Shown here one piece after another: positions 23,690 to 34,189 of a stretch of DNA of 64,000 nucleotides. Where the stretch lies: contig NC_063151.1 of assembly GCF_020921035.1 (NCBI RefSeq), forward strand, positions 34,974,934 through 35,038,933. The letters are read 5' to 3'. Numbering within the stretch: position 1 is the first letter of the stretch; every line of letters begins with the position of its first letter. A program made the translations under genes and the position numbers. The stretch comes from Rhodamnia argentea (taxonomy: Eukaryota; Streptophyta; Magnoliopsida; Myrtales; Myrtaceae). The notes under the pieces are model-generated. The model saw only the letters and a program-made list of their open reading frames with translations, searched no databases and was not told the DNA's origin.

Positions 23690-24480
23690 TTACCCAAAGG
23701 GCTGTGAGCCCCTTAGGAAAAAAATGAGGCATTTGGTTCAGCGTTTGGCCAAATGTTAGCCTTGACAAAGTTGAAAGCCCAAAGCAAATCCCACCAGCTT
23801 TGGTTTTCAGCATTTTCGAAAGGCTATTTTCTGGTGTTAAATGATTTCTTTCCTTGCAAAACTACCCTTACTAATTTCTTCATTTTTCTAATTTGCTCTT
23901 GTTGTTACTGTTCATCCTCTCTGTGGGAGGGTAGTCGGCGAGGCCAGATTTTGGTCGACCTAGGGCCATGAGAGGCCAGCAAGGTCGCGCGACCCCTCGC
24001 GGAGGTCGTGTGACCCCAACAAGAGCCACCTCAATTCACCACCCAAGCTTCCTTTGTCGAGGTCGCGTGATCTTAGGAGGCCCTCGCACGGGTCACACCA
24101 TCCCGACAAGGGTTGCCTCAGGTCGCAACCCAAACCGCCTTTGTTGGGGTTGTGCAATCTCATATAGCCCTCGCTGGGGGTTGCTCGAGGTCGAGCAACC
24201 TCGGATGATGGCCGCCGACGCCAATTCTGGCTCGTCGGCAACTTGTGCCCTTCACCGGCTCTAGCGAAGGGTTTGAGGTTTTTACTAACAAATATTAAAA
24301 AATTGAGCCAAAGCCCTGTGTAATAAAATTTTTGCCAAATACTATTTAGCCCAAAGTTGTTTTACAAAGAAGATTTTACTAAACGCAATCTACATTTCCC
24401 TAAGGAATTTTAGGCTGTCAACCTTTGCACTTTTACAAAGTTCATTTCCAAAGCCGAACCAAACGCAACGGGAGTAGCAC
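23690..24480. mobile_element. TIR element with GC-rich core
   Basis: GCATTTGGTTCAGCGTTTGG near 23730 faces its imperfect complement, GCCGAACCAAACGC, near 24450, with CCAAAG words in both arms. The core (23930–24250) is made of GGTCGCGCGACC/GGTTGCTCGAGG-like repeats. The reading frames through the core are repeat-derived. Confidence 0.45.
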
Positions 24481-24744
24481 AACATGAAAGTTAAAACATA
24501 GTTATAGAATCTCGGAGAAAATTGTAACAGTAAATTGGAACCTCATTAGAAATATCTTCTCATGTAAAAATAAATTTGATCATGCTAGTATGCATATTAA
24601 CATTGCTTGGAGACACGCGTTAAAAAAGTGATGCTAACGGGTTCTTATTGATTAAACTTATTGTACTCCACTTAAATATGTTATTACCGTTTCTTGATTA
24701 AACTTATGTAATATACTGTCTTTGTACACTTAGCATTATGGTCA

Positions 24745-24850
24745 AATAACGCGATGGCAATTGGGTGGGGTGCGGATATTTAGTTTTGGGTGTAGGGTTC
24801 GACTCCCATAATTTACGAAGAGGCAGAGGAAAAGTCTGAGACAGAGGGAA
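24745..24850 (+). mobile_element. SINE-like relic (tRNA-derived head)
   Basis: GATGGCAATTGGGTGGGG (24753–24770) resembles an A box and GGGTTCGACTCCC (24795–24807) is a good B box. No poly-A tail or target duplication is evident. Confidence 0.4.
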
Positions 24851-24999
24851 GAGCTAGAGTAAGACAGGTGAAAAAGAAAAAAAGCGATAGGGAAGTTTGT
24901 GAAATGACAAAGACGAGACTTCTAGGTACTTTGTTCTATTTTCCTTGATCCCATGACGAGAGATCTCTGTTTTCTCCTTGAGCAAGATGAGTTGGCTGA

Positions 25000-25420
25000 A
25001 ACGGTCCCTTGACGGAACGTATGTCATGAACTTTGACTCTATGTGTAATATGATCCATTAACTTTTAATTTGTTAAATGTTGTCCATGAAATTTATTTCA
25101 ATATGCAATGTGATTTGTTCGATGTGATCCCTAATCTTTTAGTACATGTTCAATTTAGTCTCTAAACTATATAAAAATATTAACTATTGAAATTCATTAA
25201 TTCAAGTTATAGGGCAATATTGACTACCTTCATAAAGTGCATGAACTAAATTAAACATATATCAAAAGTTTAAGGATCATATTGAACTTAAAAGCTCAAA
25301 AATCACGTTGTATATTGACATAAAGTTAAGAGATTACATTAAATAAAGTAAAAGTCCAGTTATCATATTGCACATTGGACTAAAGTTACAGATCATTTGT
25401 GTCAAGTTTTTTTCTTTTGT
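25000..25420. mobile_element. foldback element
   Basis: The left half carries GTCATGAACTTTGACTCTATG, TAATATGATCC and TTAACTTTTA. The right half carries their complements (CATATTGCACATTGGAC, TAAAGTTAAGAG). The two halves form long imperfect inverted repeats around a short AT-rich centre. Non-coding. Confidence 0.5.
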
Positions 25421-25557
25421 AGTTTCAAACTTCAATGGTTATGCGGTCTATTCACCACTTTTGCTGGTGGAACCTTTCCTTACGGATGATCCAAAAGCAG
25501 AATTAGTCGTGCGCAAATTTACCAGGTAGTGAATGAAAAATGTTTTCTCAAGGAAAA

Positions 25558-25603
25558 GACACACATACACACACATATATATATATTTATATATATAATA
25601 GTA
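25558..25603. repeat. (AC)n–(AT)n compound microsatellite
   Basis: ACACACATACACACACAT is followed by alternating AT and a short interruption. Confidence 0.8.
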
Positions 25604-25999
25604 TCTATATTGTCTGTATAGGTGTCGGGCGGCAATGCTTTTTACTACCAACCCCGCATGTCTTGTCTTTATTCTTGTTTGGCTTTATTCAGTGTGGGAG
25701 CATAAAAAAGTTTACTCTAAAAGCACCCTATGCTGAACTAAACAAAGAGTTTGAATAAGTCGATTCGATCGGGGCATTGCAATTGATACGGTATCAATGA
25801 TACCCATGTCGTAAAGAACTAGTACTATTCCGGTAGCGATGCATTTGAGGCAGTAATCTTCATCATGACCCAACTCGTCCCGATTCCTAATGCTCGCAGC
25901 CCCATTCGTATATTCATCCGGTTTGAGATTAACATGTCTATAGAGAGATTATTCTAAAGTAACAACGTAATCCCGCCGGTTCACCGCATGAATGTTCGA

Positions 26000-26076
26000 A
26001 TTGGCCAAGTTAGGTTGAGATTTCATTCTCCTAAACGCGTGAGGCTCTCTGGGTTCGATTCTCGCTCGGCTCCGAT
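26000..26076 (+). mobile_element. tRNA-like / SINE head relic
   Basis: TGGCCAAGTTAGG (26002–26014) fits the A-box consensus TGGCNNAGTNGG and GGGTTCGATTC (26051–26061) fits the B box, at tRNA-like spacing. Acceptor-stem pairing is not evident, so it is a SINE head or tRNA relic rather than a working tRNA gene. Confidence 0.4.
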
Positions 26077-26356
26077 CTCTGTTTATTAGGCAATGGGAAA
26101 TACTTATTCTTCGCGACTGGCTTCGAACAGAAGAATGATACATAGACCGAATTCTGTACATAGATCTTGACTTTTGGACTTAAATTTGGTAGTCGGGCAG
26201 GCAAACAATTTTGCTCCGCTGGCAAGTCCATCCAAGTTGCGGATCGACACATAATGAAGACCAACCCGCAATTAACTCAATAGCAACACTAAACAAGAAC
26301 AAGAACAAGAACACATGATCAACTTCCAGAGAGAGAGAGAGAGATGTGTAAAGAGC

Positions 26357-26774
26357 CTAGACATGAGAAAGCTCACGAGAAGCTTGCAACTGCAACGCCT
26401 TGTAAATCTCGTAGACGAGCCTCGCCTCCACCTCCTCGCTCGAGTACACGATCCGAGGCTGTCGGGACTTCGGGACTCGCTTCCCGCCGAAGAAGTTGTT
26501 CGTGTTCAAGGACCCGACCCTGCCGGCCAACCCGACCATCATGCTGACATAAGCGTCCCTCAGCCGCGCGAATATCTTGAAGGGAGAGTAATAGATGGCC
26601 CTTAACCGAAGCTTCGGCATGATCTTGATCTTCCAAGACCTCCGTGGACTGCGGGTGTTGCCGCCGAGCCTCGCGACCTGCAGCCGTCGGCTGCGGTCGC
26701 AGTCGAGCCGCCTGTACTTCCTCCTCCTCCAGAATCTCTTCAAGCTTCCCTCGGGTGGCTTTGCCACAAGATCC

Positions 26775-26776
<2 letters not shown>
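26357..26776 (-). CDS. small basic plant protein of unknown function
   Basis: A single exon of 139 residues. The N-terminus is strongly basic (KRFWRRRKYRRLDCDRSRR). A conserved-looking middle reads KIKIMPKLRLRAIYYSPFK, ARLRDAYVSMMVGLAGRVG and NNFFGGKRVPKSRQ. The C-terminal part, YSSEEVEARLVYEIYKAL, is probably helical. I recall similar short proteins across eudicots annotated only as uncharacterised, with the same GGKR(V/I)PK and YSSEE-E-RLV-EIYK patterns; no named domain. There is no signal peptide or clear membrane segment. ATG 26776 is chosen because the frame upstream is a translated CT microsatellite in the 5'UTR and the family N-terminus starts here. A TATA-like sequence lies at 26853–26861. 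Confidence 0.8.

Positions 26777-26811
<35 letters not shown>
26777..26811. repeat. (GA/CT)n microsatellite abutting a start codon
   Basis: Uninterrupted alternating GA, read as CT on the gene strand, ends at the ATG of the 26357–26776 gene, so it is the last part of that 5'UTR. Confidence 0.85.
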
Positions 26812-26815
<4 letters not shown>

Positions 26816-26852
26816 TTCGAGAGTTTTAGTTGTGGTTCGCAATAATGAGGTG

Positions 26853-26861
26853 AATATATAT
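26853..26861 (-). promoter_or_regulatory. probable TATA box of the unknown small gene
   Basis: TATATATTC on the minus strand, about 77–85 bases before the ATG at 26776, leaves a 5'UTR of about 45 bases made almost wholly of CT repeat. Confidence 0.4.
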
Positions 26862-27743
26862 GGCGAGGAAGTTTCATTGTCCGCAAGCAGCATGAGGGCC
26901 GCTCCAGTCAAACAAAGCCGGTTTGACTTGTGGCCATTGCATTTCTTATTTTCGGTTTTGAGATTTTTGAGATAATGAAGTCCCTTTTTCAAGTTGGTAA
27001 TATCAAATTTACGAAAAGAAAGGGCGAAACAAGACACGAATAAACGAGCTAAATATGAAATTATTTGTACTTAAAATCGGGAGATTGAACTTATCTATTA
27101 CATCGGAACCGTGAGAACGACATATCAATTTTTCAATAATCAATTCACGTGACCGGGTACGATTGTAATTCTCTAATTTAAAAAGAGCACAAGCGTTTTG
27201 ATGAACTTGATATGTAATTGATACTCACGGGTTTCCATCCTATTGTCTTTAACCTCGACCTAAAAATGTAATTTTCAGAGAGAGAGAGAGAGAAAAGGGG
27301 GGGAATCAATGTGTGGATCAGGGTCGGGCTAGGGAACAAGCGAGAAAGGTGATGATGGTAACTTATGCGAAACTTTTTGGATGGAGACAGGAAGAGGAAA
27401 AAGACGAAGAAAACGCCAACCGAACCGAACCAAACCACACCGCAGCCCGATAAATGTTGTGCTGTGCAGGTCGTGGCGGTTGGCCGGGTCATAGGTCTCA
27501 ATAATTGACCCACAACCATCAACTAAATCGGGCCCGGGGTTTTGACCACAAAGTTGGAAAAAAAACACGCAATTTGCTCTTGAATGTTCGATTGGATTTG
27601 ACCTCTGCCTAAAAGTATAAGGCTGTGTACCTTGACCGTGACATCGTACAAAGTAACCGACAACCGCGAGCGAACTTTGTACCAATCCGAAGGAATGGTA
27701 TGCCATAGGAAATTAAAAACGGGGGGGAATTTTCTCCGCAAGG

Positions 27744-28061
27744 CACGTGTCGCGATGTCGAGAGATCTTATCACGTTTGTAATAATGAAATAAGATTCTA
27801 AACTTTGATTTCAACACCATATCACGTGTCATGATTAGACTCGAGTAGTAAAACATGTTACGGCAGTAAGAGCGTGCGCCGGACTAATCAAAACCGAACT
27901 GTTGGTGGGAAACTTTTCATTTAGTCAGGGGTCTGTAGCCAGTTTGAGGATTCCCAGTCTCAACTTGTGCCACGTGTAATACCCCTATTGGCAACCGATG
28001 TTAGGTAGCGGACGTAAGGTATGGAATTAACGCATGCGCAAACTATAATTAGAGGCACGTG
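27744..28061. promoter_or_regulatory. cluster of four CACGTG (G-box/ABRE) motifs
   Basis: CACGTG occurs at 27744, 27823, 27971 and 28056, and again at 27146. All four clustered copies are followed by T (CACGTGT). They lie 0.4–1.3 kb upstream of the minus-strand gene at 26357–26776. In plants the motif binds bZIP and bHLH factors in abscisic acid, light or stress responses. Confidence 0.5.
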
Positions 28062-28139
28062 TGACATTGAATTAAATGACCGCTGATGAAAGCATACAGT
28101 ACAGAATTCACGGCTGCCTGCTGATTAAACTGAGGGTAC

Positions 28140-28310
28140 GAGCGTTTCACGAAAAATAAGAAATTTAAAAATATCTTTCTAAAATAATTATTTGTATTAT
28201 ATATCGTTCATGAAAATATTTAGGCATAAATAGTTGTTGACAATAATTGAAGTGATATAGAAATAATTTTTTTAAAAAAATATTTTTAAATTTTTTTATT
28301 TTTGGGGGGC
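28140..28310. repeat. AT-rich MITE-like repeat (family M1)
   Basis: Similar in order of words to 6010–6215 (AATAATT, AAAATATTTAGGCATAA, GTTGTTGACAAT, then T-rich). Confidence 0.4.
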
Positions 28311-28689
28311 GAAATGAGCCGAAGTGTGAGCCCCACATGATCCGGGACCAGAGTTAGCCAAACCCAAGGAGAGGCCTATGAAGCTTTGACTTTCCCGTGG
28401 CGGGCTTGCCGGTAGAGGGGGCTAAGGCCTGCCTAAAGCACTCGTTTAGCGTTTGTCGTTAGGGTGGGTTTTGCCTTTTTTTTTCGCTATTTAGCATAGG
28501 CTTTACTTTTTTTCATCGTATATTGGAATAGATTCTTTATAGTCACGATAGAGACAAGCACTCGTTTTGCAAATCAGCCCAAAGTGCCTCGTGCGGGAAA
28601 TAATTGCTGAAAACGAGTTTGAACTGGCGATCACTAAGAAACGGAGGGCAGATTTTTTTGGCAAGAAGATACCCCAAGCGTTACTATTT

Positions 28690-28920
28690 ATGTACGGTGC
28701 TCACTTTGATACTAATATATTTTTTGAATCACTTAAGTGTCAATTTTTTTGAAAACGATCATTTAAGTGTCAATTCCGGTGAGATCGCCGGAATTTCTTA
28801 CCGTTGGTAGTAAATTGGATCGTTTAAGTGCCCATTTTTTTTAAAAACGATTATTGAAATGCTAACTCCGGTAAAATTGCCGTAATTTCTCGTCATTGAC
28901 ACTAAAATGGCCACCTTGAC
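28690..28920. repeat. repeat of CACTTAAGTGTCAATTTTTTT units (family M3)
   Basis: Three successive copies of (C)ATTTAAGTG(T/C)C(A)AT with TCCGGTGAGATCGCCGG inserts; the unit repeats roughly every 30–60 bases. Related to 13545–13870. Confidence 0.45.
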
Positions 28921-28929
28921 TAGAAATCA

Positions 28930-29620
28930 AGCAATCTTGCTTTCAGGAGTGGGTTTTGTGTAGGCGCGTGCTCAAAGGCGGGTGGTAGTATGAAGGAACT
29001 CCGGGGTTGAAGATTGGCGAGGGACTTTAAAAGCCATTGAAGGAGACAAGTTAGGGGTTCTCGCGGTGGACTTGATTCTCTTCATCACTGAGAGAGTCTT
29101 TTAATAACCTTTACTGCTCCTGCTCATCTGCTTTCTACTTCTCTCTTGGATCGACCACCGTACGAACTTCGCCAGGTTGTATGGGATTCAAAGACTTTCT
29201 TCTAAGCAATCGCAGCGAAACATGGTGGTTGAGTTGTCGTGCTTCTTGGCATGGAAGTCCGGCATTGATTGTCCTCCGTTTTGGAGGAAAACTATCAACC
29301 TTCTTCTTCTCTCTTTCTTGACGATGAAGAAAACCCCCCACATTGATTAAGCCGCAAGTCGAAGGAGAAATTGTCTGCGCTCGATGGTGCGTGTAGATAT
29401 AAGGTTGAGATTGTACCGTCCTTAATAGTGCTGTTCGGCGCGACATTTCTCCGATGGAAACGGCGTGACGTTCATTTTCTTACCTTCATAAGAGGGAAGC
29501 AATTTGCGTGGGATTAAGTTGGCCATCTTGGTGAACCTTAGGTTTTGGCACTTGAGGTGTTCTTGTGCAGGATTTTTTTATTTATCGCGAGTTTTATCTA
29601 CCAGGGCTAATCGGAAAAAA
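28930..29620. other. intergenic, nothing firm
   Basis: The minus-strand open frame at 29135–29446 has no recognisable family and no promoter or splice context. Confidence 0.4.
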
Positions 29621-29629
29621 AATTACCGC

Positions 29630-30055
29630 AAAATTTCTAAGTCCATTGTGATTATGTCGATTCAAGTCCTAAACATTTTTACGTTTTGCTAATTAGTCTA
29701 TCCAATCAATTTTGACCGGAAATCGCAGAAGTGGACATTAACCATCCTACATAGTATGGCCGACGCAAACGTAAATAAGTTTTAATAATATCTTGAATTT
29801 TACATTTTATTTTTTCTTAACATTTTCTTTTTTTCTCTGTACTTAGGGCTAGGACGCCCTCATTGGCTCTAAGCCAAGGAAAAAATGCAAAGAAAAAAAA
29901 TTAGAAGAACATTCAAATATTGCAAAAAATTGTCTATATTAGCGTCGGCCGTCCTACATCGGATAGGACGGCTAGTGTTCATGTCAGCATTTTTTGGTCA
30001 AGATTAGTCGACGAGACTCAATTATAATAGGTTTAGGACTTTTTTGGCAATTTTC
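29630..30055. mobile_element. M2 TIR element
   Basis: The left arm has CAAGTCCTAAACATTTTTACG, TTTTGACCGGAAATCG and CATCCTACATAG. The right arm in reverse has AAAAGTCCTAAACCTATTATAA, TTGACCAAAAAATG and CCGTCCTATCC. Its GC core is reduced. Same family as 17455–17965. Confidence 0.55.
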
Positions 30056-30324
30056 TCGAGTAACCGGCGATAAATTCTTTGCTTACCGATAAAAACTGGG
30101 AACTCTCTTAAGCACAAATTACCCCTCGCTCCTAAGGAAATGTCGGTCTCAACTCTCAACGTATATTTAAATAAAAAATAAAAAAACTAAGGAGTCCGGG
30201 GTGACACGTAATCATTGGCCACGCCTAACAAATTTTTTATGGTGTCAAGACTATTCCATTTTCAATTATTTGCCCGCGCATTGTGAAGATATCTTAATAG
30301 AATAAAACAATTAAAAAAATGACA

Positions 30325-30890
30325 AAAAGTGCGCGAAAAAATTTCAAATAAGGATCTGGAGTGGACTTATTTCAAATAAGGAATTGAAGCGCCCTCTTTA
30401 TTTTAAAGAAAAGCATGACCAAAGGCATTTTTTTCATTTCCTTTTTTATTTTGAATTTTCCCCTTTTTTTCTTGTTTCCCATCTCTTCATTTTTTCTTTG
30501 TTTTCGCCGGCGATTGTCTCCTTGTCCAAGCCCTCGCTGGCCTTGGGCTAGGCGACCCTCAGCCAAGTCCCTTGCGGTCATCTTAGGGTGGCCTCACCTC
30601 AGCGGCCACAAGCAAGGCAACTCTTGCCCAAATCTAGTGAGGCCAACCCTCGCTAGATTTGGGCGGGGGTGGCCTCGCCACGATCGACAAGGGCCGGGCC
30701 GAGAGTCCTCTCCCTTGCCGATTGAAACAAAGATGGAAAAAAAATTGAAAAATAGAAAAAAAAATGACGTAAATGCAATTGATCAAGTCATTCTTTGAAA
30801 CAAAAAGAGCACTTCATGCCTTTATTTAAAATAAGGTCCACTTCATATTCTTATTTGGAATTTTTCCAAAAGCGCGGAAAACCACCTACA
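30325..30890. mobile_element. TIR element with CAAATAAGG ends (family M4)
   Basis: GCGCGAAAAAATTTCAAATAAGG at the left faces CCTTATTTAAA...TTGGAATTTTTCC...GCGCGG at the right, giving imperfect inverted repeats of about 70 bases. Both arms contain GTGGAC and CTTATTT units. The core (30500–30720) is GC-rich with GGCCTTGGGC/GGCGAGG words. Related to 39550–40110 and 61500–62070. Confidence 0.55.
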
Positions 30891-30899
30891 CAGCGACCT

Positions 30900-31500
30900 T
30901 CCTCCATATTTATAAACGATGAGAATAAAGCTCATGATTCCCAAAGCATAAGAGGAACCTAGTGATTAGTACTAACAAAAAATGGGAGATTGACTTATAA
31001 AAAAAAATGAAACTTCAATTTGCAAAACACTTGTCAGGCCGAAACGACAACAAATCTAACTAGAAGAAATATTGTATTTTTTTCCCGTCATCAATAATCT
31101 CGGAATCAAATTAGGTAGAATTCACATTCGGAAGGAAATTATTTATCGAAAGCATCACAGGCACGTTCCGTTCTTGTTTTAGTCATTCATATTAAGTGCT
31201 TCGAATGCCAAGAAAAGACCATTCGACTTATTTTGTACAGAAATTTGATCGGATTTGCTGATCAAATGATTTCAAGAAAATTATAACATGAATTCATTGA
31301 TCAGTACTGAAGTTGAAAGATTCGACAATTGGGCAAAGACCCGTTGAAAATATGTCTCGATTTTGAGTTCGAAATGAAAATATAAATTTTGAAAATAAAT
31401 AAATAAAATTCGAATTTATGCGGATGTACGAAATCAAGAGAATCCGAAGAAAAACATAAAGGATATATATGGACATCAGTTTCGTGACCATGCGTAAGAG
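30900..31500. other. intergenic, nothing recognised
   Basis: AT-rich, without a coding or repeat signal that I can bound. Confidence 0.4.
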
Positions 31501-31508
31501 TCGTTGGC

Positions 31509-32140
31509 TGAATTGGAAAGTCCACCTGGGACTTTGAATTTGAGTTGGACCATGGGATATTTATTCACGGTGGCCATAAGATATCAACAAGAAAGAAATA
31601 AAGAGAAGGTTTGCTTTTCTATTTCTCTTGAAGTTGCGTGCAGGAAGAGAAGTCAATGTTGGACTTTTCTTGGGTTGACCGAATCACATGATCCAAGAGG
31701 AAGTCAGCTTGCTCGTCCCTATATATACCGTTGGTCTCGACCATTGGAGTAGATATGGAAGCGCTTGGCTTGGGGTTTCTCCGTTGTCTTTATTCGTGAA
31801 ATTACATCAATAACTTTTATGTTTTAATCGAGAAATTCTTATGGTAAGAATTTGTTTTTAATTCTTTTGCGAGATTGAGAGATTATTTCACTAGAAATTG
31901 GGGGCTAAACATTGTATGCGTTCTTGGATATAATTGAAGGCGAGAAACACTGAAAGTGTTTGAGTGACTCGAGTGTGGTCTATAATTTTCGTGTATCCCT
32001 TGATCTATAGTTGAATTCGTTGCTACTCTCTCCGTGGACGTAGGTCTCTACGATCGAATCACGTACATCTAATGTCCGCTTTATTTTTTTATTCTGTCTA
32101 TTTTATTGTTTCATCGCTTGGTTCCGCGCAATAAGGCCAA
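31509..32140 (+). mobile_element. Copia-type LTR fragment or solo LTR
   Basis: A TATATATACC promoter-like box (about 31719–31728) is followed by a U5-like region with CTCTCCGTGGACGTAGG and CGAATCACGTACATC, phrases typical of plant Copia LTR 3' parts. It ends in a T-rich tract and GCTTGGTTCCGCGCA. No internal coding region, clear primer-binding site or partner LTR is present. The left edge is uncertain. Confidence 0.4.
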
Positions 32141-32149
32141 CCCACATTC

Positions 32150-32869
32150 GCACTAAAAGGCCCATGAAGTGTAAGCGCGGGTCGCCAGACGCTGGGCCCG
32201 GCGTATGCGAGGCCGAGGTCAGTTGGTGATTTGGATGCAAGCAAGATGATCATGGTTTCAGTTAAGGTGAAATGTTGGTTGTGTTTTATGCTTAGAGACA
32301 AGAACGATAGCTCTTCCGATACCATCGTTTTGGTCATATTCTCATGAACATGCGCTTGATTCTGTCTTTAGTTGCGTGTACGGATGGCGCTATCGTTATG
32401 TTTCACCGCATCAAGGTTGTGACATTACCCTCTGAACAAATTTCTTTGGTTGCCCACCTATTCAACAAAACATCACGCGTTCACAGTTAACATCAAACGT
32501 GAGAAAACAGGTTCTTCAAGACATGTGAGAAGCCTATTAACATCGTCAGAGTAACGAAATATGCTTCATGTCAGAGAAACTGGATTCACTAAACATTAGA
32601 AACACAAGTAGCTGAATCATTAACTATACTAACATTATCAAGACTTTTCTGTACGAGCATCGCAAAATCGCCGGCATTAAGCCCGGTCTGATCGTGTCCA
32701 AGCTTTCTTGGGAAAATTAAACAGTTGAAAGAAAACTAAAGCGACGGATGAATCCTGCCGGGCCTTTAAGCCGGTTTTTGTAGCAGTGGATTGCTTGGGG
32801 CCATTGAAGAATTGAGCCGGATCATGATGAACATTCTCAGGATAAAAATTGCTGCAGGGGGGTCGCACG
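32150..32869. other. intergenic / MADS gene 3' flank
   Basis: No gene recognised. The part adjoining 32870 is presumably the 3'UTR of the minus-strand MADS gene. Confidence 0.4.
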
Positions 32870-33574
32870 TCACGCTCTGAGCTTCATTGACAGGGCTGAA
32901 TAGTCAGGCGGTAAGGAACTCAATGGTAACTGGTAACGGACAATCATGGATTGCTCCCACTGTTGATACACGAACTCAAAAGGCATTCTGGCTTCGACCA
33001 CCCCATCATCTTGCATGAAGCCTGCATTACTTGCATGGAGGTCCACTCTGCCGCTGGCTACAATCCAGTCACTTGTCGCCGCCATCTCGACCCTTCTCTT
33101 CTCCTCCCTCATTGTGGCAAGCCTCGTCTTTGCCTGCTTGAGTCTGTTGCCCACGGCGCTCAGGTGCGAGGTCAATTGAGGCTCTGGCAGACCTTTGAGG
33201 AACTCGTCCGAGACTGGATACTTGGCCTCCCAGTTGGCCTTGCGGATCTCGGCGACCTCAGCATCAATCTTCTTCTTCCGGCTTGCGAAGAACTCGCGCA
33301 GCCCGCTGGCGTGCTTGGCACGGCGATCCGCGGCCTCACTTCGATAGCGGCGGAAGATGCGCTCCACCTCCTTAGTGTCTGGCGGCCAGATCTCCGGCTC
33401 GACCAGGCCCTCGCCGGGCATTCCTATTGGGTAGATGATCACAGACGTGTCGACGCCGCAGAGGATTTTGAATTCCTCGGCCTTCTTCATCAGTCCCTTC
33501 TTTCTTTTCTCGAACGTGATTCTGCGAGATCTTGAATTGGACATGAGTTCGAGCTTCAGTTTAGCGCGACCCAT
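32870..33574 (-). CDS. type I MADS-box transcription factor
   Basis: An intronless coding exon of 234 residues. The MADS domain (about residues 1–60) begins MGRAKLKLEL and continues SRRITFEKRKKGLMKKAEEF and LCGVDTSVIIYP. A WPPDTKEVERIFRRYRS segment follows, as in many AGL80- or Mβ/Mγ-like proteins. The rest is partly helical (residues 90–170) without a K domain. The short, single-exon structure and missing K box indicate type I, a class mostly acting in female gametophyte, embryo and endosperm. A 5'UTR intron lies upstream (33648–34108), and that intron plus first exon is a diverged copy of the CCCH gene's. No frame damage is seen; expression is unknown. Confidence 0.92.
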   Translation of the reverse strand: MGRAKLKLELMSNSRSRRITFEKRKKGLMKKAEEFKILCGVDTSVIIYPIGMPGEGLVEPEIWPPDTKEVERIFRRYRSEAADRRAKHASGLREFFASRKKKIDAEVAEIRKANWEAKYPVSDEFLKGLPEPQLTSHLSAVGNRLKQAKTRLATMREEKRRVEMAATSDWIVASGRVDLHASNAGFMQDDGVVEARMPFEFVYQQWEQSMIVRYQLPLSSLPPDYSALSMKLRA

Positions 33575-33647
33575 GTTGATTCGAAGGCTTAGGGTTTCGT
33601 CGTCAAACGTTTGGGTCCGACTAAGCCGAGACGTCCTTTTCCCTTGT

Positions 33648-34108
33648 CTGCAACAGAGAGAGAAAACTATGTTCAGTTACTGGAGAGGGAGTTCGTCCAT
33701 CGAATGATCTTGTCCAATCAAGCGAGAATAAAATAGAGTCTCCGCCTAACTGCGCTCGTCTTTCTCTGTCATCTTTTTCAACAAACCTACCAAATCTTGA
33801 GTGATCGCCATCAACCAGCAAACCCACATAGAAGAGCAAAAGAGATCGAACAGAAGAAACACCTCTCGCTGAATCATCGCTTGCCCTAGAAGTAACTTAA
33901 AATCTCAGGACGATTTAAGATGGAAGCAAGATCTTCACATACACAAATTTATCGATCAAGAACGAACTCATCTACGCAGATATGTAACGCGAGAATATGG
34001 GACGCAGATCAGACAGACACTAATCCGTCGAGTCGTCAAACTCAAAAATTTCAAGCTACAGCCCATGAAAATCTAAACCATGATGCGCCAATGGAGAGGG
34101 AGTCTCAC
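33648..34108 (-). other. 5'UTR intron of the MADS gene (duplicate of the CCCH 5'UTR intron)
   Basis: On the minus strand the donor CTGAACCAG|GTGAGACT is at 34108–34107 and the acceptor CTGTTGCAG|ACAAGG at 33649–33648; 461 bases. It aligns along its length with 21278–21732, sharing for example CTCTCGCTGAATCATCGCTT, GAGTCGTCAAACTC and GGTTCAGCGTGCG on the plus strand. Confidence 0.75.
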
Positions 34109-34178
34109 CTGGTTCAGCGTGCGAAGAGAGAGACGGACGTTGGAAAAGCTACTGTTTACGCCGGAACTCAGAACTTCC

Positions 34179-34187
34179 ATATATATC
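34179..34187 (-). promoter_or_regulatory. probable TATA box of the MADS gene
   Basis: GATATATATGG on the minus strand lies about 70 bases upstream of the first-exon donor, at nearly the same distance as the TATA box of the CCCH gene from its donor. Confidence 0.4.
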
Positions 34188-34189
34188 TC

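Noticed and set aside
26000..26076. Functional tRNA gene
   Set aside because: A and B boxes are present but I cannot pair an acceptor stem or place a proper anticodon arm.
28690..28920. CRISPR-like spaced repeats
   Set aside because: Units are diverged and irregularly spaced in a plant MITE context; there are no spacers or cas genes.
31504..31752. 82-codon frame at 31.5 kb
   Set aside because: It lies in the Copia-like LTR fragment, with no family match.
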